The notes beneath the pieces were generated by a model that made no database searches, was not told the DNA's origin, and saw only the letters and a list, made by a program, of their open reading frames with translations. From positions 24,391,458 to 24,455,457 of the forward strand of contig NC_091096.1 in the NCBI RefSeq assembly GCF_024713975.1: a DNA stretch of 64,000 nt. The letters run 5' to 3'. The stretch is from Paralichthys olivaceus. Lineage: Eukaryota; Chordata; Actinopteri; Pleuronectiformes; Paralichthyidae. Positions 56,250 through 64,000 of this stretch are shown piece after piece. Both the position numbers and the translations under genes were made by a program. Position 1 is the first letter of the stretch. Every line of letters begins with the position of its first letter.

Positions 56250-56570
56250 GTCATAGCATCATTGTATATATTCTATCTTTATTTTATTATTTTACACATT
56301 GCTATCTATTTGATTTTTGGAATTATTTAACTCTTTAAACTTTTCATATGAATGTATATATTTCTTCCTTTTTATTTACCTCTTTTATTCTCTTTTTAAT
56401 TTATTTTACCTGAAGAATCTTTTAAACTGTGCTCTCTGATTGTAAATTGATTTTAATGTCGCTGTATGTTATTTTTTCTGTCCCTATTTTTTCTGTCCCT
56501 TGAATCTGTGTATGAGATGCACTTTTTAAATAAAACTGCCTTGCCTTACTTTGCCTGAATTAAATTAAAT
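56250..56570 (+). repeat. Retroposon 3'-tail-like fragment
   Basis: A T-rich body ends with tgtatgagatgcacttttta, aataaaactgccttgccttac and tttgcctgaattaaatt, the style of a fish LINE/SINE tail with a short tandem end (gccttgcctta). It includes a tandem duplication of attttttctgtccct at about 56471-56500. Confidence 0.4.
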
Positions 56571-57214
56571 ATCGCCGTATGCATTTTTATTTGCACCCCT
56601 ACTTCTGCTGTTATACAGTAGTGTGAAGTAAATAAGTGGCTACTTTTCTTATGTACAGAAGAGTATTACAGCCAGGCGTGAGAAAAGAAAATTGAAAGAG
56701 GAAACAGTGGTTTAAATGACTTTTCATACACATATCTGATCTAAAGATCAGCATTGCACTTCAGCTTGCTGGACCTGTTTTAAGCTGCTGACTATACCTT
56801 GGGGCTTTTAGTGGAAATGCAAAAAGCACCAATCTTCATATGACAAGCCAATATATTTCAATCAATAGCAGATAAAATGTTTTAAAAGATAAAGAACTTA
56901 TGATTATGATTCAATTATTGATGCATTAACATATGAGTGATACTCTCTTATCAAATCAAAAGACTGACCTTGGTGATTGTCTAGAAAGCCAGAAAACATA
57001 ACTTCACACCTCTGCACTAGTCAAAATGCAAATGATGCTAGATGAATTTACCTCCATCAAAAAAAAAAAAAAAAGGGAATGAATCACAGATCTCAGTTTA
57101 CAAGAGATCGTGTTACTGATCCAAACAGCTTCACCTCCCTGTATGTACACTTTCATCCATGCATAACCAATGTAAGTGTTTGCTCATCGTGGGAACTGTG
57201 GGGTTTCTCTTTAA

Positions 57215-57300
57215 TAATGAAAGCTCTCGACGTTTCTACGTAAAGTGCCTTGAAGTATGCTGTGATTAAGGGACCTCCAAATTGAATTTTATTGAATTAC
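57215..57300 (+). repeat. Fish repeat 3' end ('aaagtgccttga ... gaattttattgaatta')
   Basis: It contains gtaaagtgccttgaagtatg, ctgtgattaagggacctcc and aaattgaattttattgaatt, matching the 3' end of a common teleost repeat. A related internal piece (ctgtccgtcctgggagaggg) lies at 58050. Confidence 0.5.
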
Positions 57301-57999
57301 TCATCTTGTTTATTACTTGTTGATTTACATGAGTAATTGTTCAACAAAAGTTATATCATGACTTCTGATTTAAGATGGATACTAATAACTTTCCTTGTGT
57401 TTATCAGTCTGGCTCTATGAAAGGTGCCTTTAAACAACTTCACCACATCACAAACTGTGTTTTAATGTAGAAATATATTACAGACAGATACAGTTTAACT
57501 GCAGTCACTGCGGTTTACTGGCCATCAGCAGATAACATTTCAAACTTTGCACAGCACTGGGGTTACATCCTCACAGTGCAGCTGCTTGGTTTATGCATCC
57601 TGCACAGAACCTGAAAATCTCTGAGTGAAGGTTCACCGTGGAAATTCTTGGTAAGCCAGCAAAGAAGACTCAACGTGTAGGCTAAACAAGACAGCTCTGT
57701 TATTACCTGGTGTCCTGACCTCCCCCCAAACATCAGTGCCTGTGCCAAACTGGCACAACACACACCAGCCTGCCCACCAAGCATCAACTGAACAGCTGAC
57801 AACATGGCATCCATCTAAGTCTCAGGCAGTGGACAGTCTGACTCCAAATTCTCCCCAGCACTGGTCCATCAGCAGTGCAGAGCCATAATCACTGAAAAGC
57901 CCAAAGGATTGTGGGTCGTGGAACATGGTGGCAGCTGATTGTGGATTATGATTACAACTACACTGCATAGATATACAGTATTCCAACTCTCTATTGACA

Positions 58000-58082
58000 A
58001 TAGCACTATCATTGTTAGACTTTTTCTTTTACATACACATGACAGCCGTTCCACTTCTGTCCGTCCTGGGAGAGGGATCCCT
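58000..58082 (+). repeat. Fragment of the same fish repeat as at 57215
   Basis: The phrase cttctgtccgtcctgggaga followed by gggatccc is a hallmark of the internal part of this element. The copy is truncated on both sides. Confidence 0.5.
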
Positions 58083-58439
58083 TGATTGAGCTACACCCGA
58101 TCCCTGGTTAGTCACAGCCAGTCATGACACAGGGCAGAGAACCAGGTTAACCGGCCTCGCCCAGGTATCACAACAATACTATTGTCGTGATACAGACATT
58201 CCCAACAATGCTGAGATCACAACCACTGGCTGTAAAAGATACAAAATACATATGAACATGTTATAACTCAACTTCCTAAGAAAAGTTAAAGCAAGGAAAA
58301 TGCATGTTGACCTCATGGCAGATCCCTGCAGCAGCTTCCGTTCTATCGTCATTCAGGATAGATGACCAGTGACACCGTTTAATTGTGAACTATAGCTGTG
58401 CCACATTGTGGCCTCACACTTTGGCTGCATAGCTGGAAT

Positions 58440-59120
58440 GATACCACATGTAGTTGTATATAAGCAATGGCTTCTCCCCCCCCCCCCTTACAGAAAACAC
58501 CCACTCCCAATTAGACACACTCCAACAGGTGTGGACGGATTTAATAAAGATGGGCGCTGAATTTGACTGGACATTAAAATATCACTTGACCTTGCAAACA
58601 GGGATTACAGTGCAAGTCTGCCCCAGCGGGAGATGACTGCACGCAGCATGCCCTGCGGTCCTCTGCACTCAGTAAGCTGGGGCAGAATTTATGGCCCCGC
58701 AGACAGCCCTGTGCTGTATGTGTCGGTCTCCGCTGCGGATTACGGGCTACACAAATGGTGATGTGTGGGTGTCAGGAGAGGTGCTAGACACTGATGTTTC
58801 AGGTTTCAAGGTTCAGCTGGAATTCGCCAGCTTACTCTAAGTGAATAATATCTTCCCGGGGGATACATACAGGAAATACTGAGGGCCCCGAGTCACTGCT
58901 GGATCATAAACACCTTCGCGTTTCCTCTCTTATTCCCACTCTGTGTCTTTGTTTGTCTCCGAGGGGCAATAGCATCACACAAAGCTTTATCGCATTTACG
59001 TCCACCACCATTACGTGTCAGCTCGAGGCTCCGTCCATTAATCGAACCGAGCACCGTCCTTTTATGAGGCGAGATGATGCAGAACAGGAAGATTCTACAA
59101 ACAGCTGAGTCTCATATAAA
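58440..59120. promoter_or_regulatory. Candidate enhancer block with a T-box-like half-site
   Basis: Non-repetitive, GC-richer DNA. A T-box half-site-like aggtgtgg is at 58527-58534, a gggattaca (bicoid-type) core at about 58600, and TAAT/ATTA cores near 58550 and 59037. A poly-C run (58478-58488) is at the left edge. The frame 58454-58636 has no domain. Distance to the T-box start is about 14 kb. Regulation of the neighbour, including autoregulation, is an inference. Confidence 0.3.
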
Positions 59121-60217
59121 TCACTGCTGGTTCAGAAGCCATTGCTAGATGTTTTCTGTGACTAGGCAAATAAAATAAAATAAAATAATATAGGGTTGAT
59201 GAGTTCTTTCCATAAATAGGTGAATATCTACCTGCCCCTCACTCTCACAATGCTGCTGGTATCAGTTACTCCCACACTGCTTGTAGCCAACTATGAGCTG
59301 TTAATCCTCGGACCTTTAAGCTGCTCTTATCATATGTTTGTATGGTTTACACTTTACAATATGGTACTGGAAGATGTGAGTAGACCTGAGAATTACTGAG
59401 TGAGTAATTCCTGAATCCAATACTGTATAAGTTGACAACGATGAGTTACTACAGTACAGACAGTTGAAATAATCATTAGATAATGATCAGTTCTAAGTAT
59501 CTGTAAACCAGAGTAATGATCAATTCCTTCAATATGAGTTTTCACTAAAGCAGACACTGAGCACAAGAGTCATTCGACGTACGACGGATGTGGATTATAT
59601 CCTTTTACACTGGAAGTCCACGGCAGTAGTGGATGGACATGTACATCGACTCAAACTTTCCACCACAGTCGGATGGAAACCTGCCTGTGTCCAGATGATG
59701 AGGGGTTCAACAGTCCATTGGAGAGGTGTCATCATTATAATGAATTCAATTGTCCTGCTGAAGTGGGATTTTCCTCAACCCAATGTCGCTTTTATTAATT
59801 TCCTTTGAGTGATCTATTAAAATTTAATAAACTATGTGTTAACCACCAATGATCAAAAGATGATGTGATTTCAGAAAATGTTAGAGAGCTGTCAGTCCAA
59901 CAAAGAATACTGACCATAGAAAATGGCCATGTGGAGAGAACGGGAATCAGAAGGCTGATGATTATTCTTTTTTTTTGTGATTTTAATTTACATATACAAC
60001 CCAGCGTGTGTCATGAGGACCCCCTAGTTTGGGAACTACTGCTCCAGGGTTGATGCTTCATGTACGACTTGTTAGGAAATGTAATTATCATCAGTGTTTA
60101 TTTCAAGGAACATTTTCAGTTAAAATTGGAGTCTTCTGCTTGAGCTGGACTGAAAATACAATCAGACCATTTTCCACACTTTTTTTTTATCTTTGTACAT
60201 TAAAGCAGTTTAATCCA

Positions 60218-60450
60218 TGGGCCGCATCCATCCAGCCGTCCAGGGTCGCAGGGGGAGCAGGGTACACCCAGGACAGACCGCCAGCAGATCACTGAGACAA
60301 ACAAGCATTCGCATTCACACATATGGTGAATTTATAGTCTCCACTTAATCTAAACCAATCTCTGTGCTTTTGGACTGTGGGAGGAAGCTGGAGTACCCAC
60401 AGAAAACCCACGCAGACAAAGGCAGAACATAGAGAGACACTGAATGGGGA
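60218..60450 (-). mobile_element. SINE-like element, opposite orientation to 19357-19645
   Basis: It reads, on the + strand, gggccgcatccatccagccg, gcagggtacacccaggacag, ttttggactgtgggaggaag and acccacagaaaacccacgca. These are the reverse complement of the head-to-tail phrases of the SINE-like family. Confidence 0.65.
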
Positions 60451-62684
60451 TCACCGCCCCCAAATGCTCCACATACGTTCAGACAACAGCACAGCCGGTG
60501 GTGGTGTGTGTAACACTTTCTGATTTTTGGAGGACATGGCCCACTTTAATTTCTGGATTATTTTACTACTCGTGCATTGTATACTCCTTCATATTTTAGA
60601 GAGTGTGCCGTTTGATTTACAAAAAAAATCTCAATGATATGTTAAAGTCTGATCACTGCCTGTCCTTTAACAGCACCCAACAACACCGTGTGAAAACCAC
60701 GTGGACAGTTTATACAGGGCAGGATTCAGGTTTTTTCTTAACATCTCATTATCAACTTAATAATATATCTGGCATCCATGGTTAACAACACTGTCAGATT
60801 TGCACTGAATTTAAAATGCTTCACTATTTCATATCCTTTATATTAACATGGGAGATATGATACGACCATGTGATGTTTAACTCAGAGTGTCAAAGCCACA
60901 GAGAACTATCACCTGCTCTGCCGATGCACTCACTGCAGTTTCAGCTCATGGTTACAAAGCTTGACACTTTTGGAACCGAGCCTGGAGGGGAGACGTGTAT
61001 TCTAACAGAGGTGGGTCACCCTGATTGGTTCTGGTCATTAATCCAGTTGGAAATGTCTCATCTGAACTCTGTAAGTAAAATATGTTTTAACAAAAGTCCA
61101 AACACTCTTCATATCAGCTAGCACGTCAAAACAACACATATTTGACATATTTTCAGCCAACGATACCAAGGTATTTAAAATATGGTACAGAATTCACTTA
61201 AACTTGAGGCTACAGCCTGTTTTAAGAAAGAATGAAAAAAACAGCAAGTATAGTATTAAAAAATGAACAAAGTTATTTTTTCGACATCATATATGATATC
61301 CTGCCTTAGAATAAACTGCCAGTTGTAAAACCAGTAGTTACATTTAGCTCCACGTCCAACAGCAACAACATTAAAATCACTTGAATGTATTTATTGGAAA
61401 CAAGGAATAATTAGCTAATAATGTAATTTACAATAATACATATAACACTCTAAGTTTATACGTTTTTACTATAACTTTATATTTATGATAATTCATTGTT
61501 GGTACACTGATCTTGCAATAAACTCATTTAACTGGTCCTAGACAGACAGTGAGGCTCAAGCATTGACAGGTTGTGAGGCTGTGAAGTCAAAGCTACCGTC
61601 AGCACTTAGAGTAGAAATTGAGTAGAAATTGGAGAAATGTCCCTTCACCTAAAAAGGAAACAATTACACTAATGGCCAATTATTGGGCAAAGCTGCAGAG
61701 CCAGAATGATTCACATCCTATGAAACAGGCCATAAATACAGTATGTGTTTGGGAAGTAATAAAGTAAAAGAAAGGAATGTTTTTTAGTGTTGTCAGTTCA
61801 GATATCACTAAGGAATTAGGAATCAATAATTAGAACATAATTTAAAACTGATTAAAGTTAGCTGTCACACAATGGCTGCTGCCGCAACCATTAATCAATT
61901 TGTATTTATCACATCAGAAAGACGATCAATTTGCAAGAATATTTGAATCCTGCTCTATATGAGAGTCATGGAGCTTGTGTACTTGTGTATGTTCACTGAG
62001 GGCACTTAAAACTCAATACTGAGATAAGATGTGCAGCTAATTCTCCACTTATATGTCGTAGTTTAAATAAATGCAAAACGAGAACTGCTGATCATATTAT
62101 AGCATACTTAGAAATAGTGGGTGCTGAGCTTTAGAGGGGACAAAGGAAATTAAACATACAAGTTAAATCCTGCTTAGACCCTGGAGAGTGTTGAACTTAT
62201 CTCGTTGAGATGTCTGCAGGTTATCTCTAAGAAATATTTCAATATTTAAACAGAATTATCAGCTTAGGAATAGACGTGTCCTTAAAAAACCTGGAATCGT
62301 TGGATAAGAGACAAGCTCAGTTAGGAGAGAAGAAAGAACAGGGTGATGGTTTTGTAGAATGTAAAGTGGGAGAAATGAGAAGAAAAGAAACAGTGGAGAA
62401 GATTCAGATTTAGACATAGGGTACAGGATGCAGCAGCACCTTACTTGTTCAAAACCAGAAAACATGACGGGACCACTGTGGAAATAATTCACAGATTTTA
62501 TGAGATATCCTGGGGGAAAAAAACAATCAGCAAAAGAGTGTCTTTACTCTCCAAGTAACCAGTTGGGGGAATGTGCTAGTTTGATTTGTTTTTATCAATA
62601 TTATAATAAAAGCACAACACTATTAAACTATGTTGGTTTTTATTTATATGCCACCAGTTTTTAATGTTGGACCATTGAGCCACT

Positions 62685-62770
62685 CTCCAGATCAGGTGGT
62701 GGCAGTAATGTGCCATTTTGTTGTTTGGCTGCAGCTGTTAACCACCAAGAGGGAGAAAAGCAAGCCAAGA
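62685..62770 (+). repeat. LINE 3'-tail-like repeat, copy 1 (diverged)
   Basis: It contains gatcaggtggtggcagtaat and gtgccattttgttgtttggc, a diverged form of the 'ggtggcggtaatgcgcc' repeats at 63522 and 63641. Confidence 0.4.
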
Positions 62771-62879
62771 GAAACAGTCACCGTGGACATTTGTGATACC
62801 ATCCATAGACACCAGTCTGCAGCAAAAACTAAAAGATAAAGACAACCTGCTATCAAAGAGCAATAGTACAAAGACCGAT

Positions 62880-63320
62880 CAGTATCGGCATTAGTTATTT
62901 ATATTTACAGACGCTTCAACAGAGCTGCATTCTTCACTCCACAGTCTCAGACCACCTGTCAGTTTATACAGCTGGATTACTGGGTATTCTGTTTGCATCG
63001 CAGTGGGCGGAGGAAAGTGGCAGACAATTATTGTTTACAACATTTTTCATGCTCCTCAGATTACATCAGAGAGGGTTGAATATCTCCTTCCTATGGGTTT
63101 GCTGCTCACATGGGAGTGGAAGGCAATGAAAAGGCAGAGATATTAGAAAAACAGTCATTAAAACGATCGTCAATGGACACACTGGCACCAAAACTATCAT
63201 TAAAGTATACAGTCACCAAACATGGCAAGAATACTGGGATGCAAATGATACAGGAAGACATTTGCACAGTAGTCAAAAACATGTCATTAGCCCTCTGTAA
63301 ATGTGTGTAACAAAGATAAA
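62880..63320 (+). pseudogene. LINE fragment with RNase H-like remnant
   Basis: The frame around 63092-63310 reads AAHMGVEGNEKAEILEKQ followed by SLKR, which matches the 'AH-GVEGNE-AD-LAK-ALK' signature at the C-terminal part of RNase H domains in I-group non-LTR retrotransposons. An upstream segment (tttacagacgcttcaacaga) could be the remains of the domain start. The frame is decayed, with the upstream part out of phase. The class is inferred from motif only. The element is inactive. Confidence 0.55.
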
Positions 63321-63497
63321 GAACAAAAGAGGGAATTAATATCAGGATGACAAGAAGAAGAGCAAAATGTTTCATAAGATAAGTCATTAGGAAAGAGATC
63401 ACGGAATATACTTAATCTTCTAATTAACTATTTAAGAGAAACAGCACTTAAGAAAATAATTGTATTTTCTGTTTAGTTTGTGACTGTTACTTTATGA

Positions 63498-63735
63498 CCG
63501 CTCCACGCTCCAGTCCAGAAGGTGGCGGTAAGGCGCACATAAGCGGATTTGGCCAACTGCCAATTAACACCAGAAGAAGAGTGAGGAAACAAATGTATTT
63601 CCGCAGACCGAGCTCTCTGACCCAAACTCCAGCACGGCAGGTGGCGGTAATGCGCCTTACACTGTAGGTGCCACCACGCTGGTAAACAACAAAAAGAAGA
63701 AGACTGAGGAAAGAGACGAAGAAGAAGAAGAAGTG
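63498..63735 (+). repeat. Two tandem LINE 3'-tail-like repeats just upstream of the lectin gene
   Basis: Copy 2 (about 63498-63590) has ccagaaggtggcggtaaggc, gccaactgccaattaacacc and agaagaag. Copy 3 (about 63620-63735) has ggcaggtggcggtaatgcgc, ttacactgtaggtgccacca and a gaagaagaagaagaag tail ending 8-10 bp before the lectin ATG. This repeat with an (agaag)n tail is very common in teleosts. Its position after the RNase H remnant suggests it is the 3' end of that LINE. Confidence 0.6.
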
Positions 63736-63742
63736 TGTAAAG

Positions 63743-63947
63743 ATGGTTGCGGCTGTAACGAAGTCAAATCTGGGTCAACTGACAAGCTGCTGCTCTTTAC
63801 TTCCAATGTTTCGTTTGAAAAACGTCCGGGAACTAACATGGCTGCTTGTCGCCGTGTGTGTGTTGACGGGCCCGTCGCTGGCCGACGAGCAGGAGTTCCT
63901 GGAGGAGTTTCTGAAGCGGGAGTATTCTCTGACCAAGCCTTACCGTG
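63743..63947 (+). CDS. lman2l: L-type lectin (VIP36/VIPL-like), first exon, partial
   Basis: The exon runs from the ATG at 63743 (context aaagATGg, favourable) to the donor at 63948 (CGTG|gtaggt); the rest of the gene is right of the window. It encodes an N-terminal segment, a hydrophobic signal stretch (LTWLLVAVCVLTGPSLA) and then EFLKREYSLTKPYRG. This last part matches the conserved start of the lectin domain in LMAN2 and LMAN2L ('LKREHSL-KPYQG'), where the first intron falls at the same place. These are type I membrane lectins that bind high-mannose glycans on cargo in the ER and Golgi. An alternative start at 63806 would give a shorter signal peptide. LMAN2L is favoured over LMAN2 on one residue only, so the paralogue is uncertain; the family is likely. 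Confidence 0.7.
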
Positions 63948-64000
63948 GTAGGTCCAACTGTCAGCTACACGTTAGCTGCTGTAACGCTGCTACACATTAG

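Larger units (their letters stand above)
44976..62600. other. Gene-poor interval upstream of the T-box gene
   Basis: About 17.6 kb without a supportable gene on either strand. It holds scattered repeats (50714, 51158, 53045, 56250, 57215, 58000 and 60218, listed separately) and several non-repetitive, higher-complexity blocks that look like enhancer candidates (47040-47370, 55180-55860, 58440-59120). Such intervals are common next to developmental transcription factors. Confidence 0.55.

Overview
This window is vertebrate nuclear DNA, almost certainly from a ray-finned (teleost) fish. It is AT-rich and intron-split, it is dense in short non-autonomous transposons and SINE-like repeats of kinds common in fish genomes, and its spliced genes resemble teleost versions of vertebrate families. 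No bacterial operon, phage, plasmid or CRISPR features are present.

Gene layout, left to right. (1) Positions 410-647, + strand: the last two coding exons of an unidentified gene that begins outside the window. (2) 14738-27020, + strand: a complete nine-exon HtrA serine protease (IGFBP-Kazal-trypsin-PDZ, 466 aa), called htra4 mainly because tm2d2 is its neighbour. (3) 32665-36399, - strand: a complete four-exon tm2d2 (227 aa), convergent with htra4 as in the human HTRA4-TM2D2 cluster. (4) 39206-44214, - strand: a complete seven-exon Tbx2/Tbx3-subfamily transcription factor (556 aa), with a GC-AG intron after exon 4. (5) 63743-63947, + strand: the first exon of a VIP36/VIPL-type L-type lectin (lman2l or lman2) that runs off the right edge. 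All splice junctions reported were checked for reading-frame continuity.

The genes are not an operon or a pathway. The protease is a secreted, growth-factor-binding-type HtrA. TM2D2 is a small two-pass membrane protein. The T-box protein is a nuclear developmental regulator. The lectin acts in glycoprotein transport in the early secretory pathway. About 18.7 kb upstream of the T-box gene (44.2-62.9 kb) holds no gene I can support, as is usual beside developmental regulators, and several stretches there look like candidate enhancers.

The most unusual structure is a minisatellite of about 48 tandem 28-bp units (34772-36124). It fills most of tm2d2 intron 1, ends a few bases from the splice donor, contains a 12-unit (336-bp) higher-order duplication, and repeats a TATA-like motif and a splice-acceptor-like motif in nearly every unit. 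A second theme is one family of about 350-bp inverted-repeat elements present at least seven times. I saw no clear case of a wholly new biological system. The strongest leads are the minisatellite beside a splice donor, the divergent T-box gene with its GC donor, and the LINE tail that forms the region just upstream of the lectin start codon.
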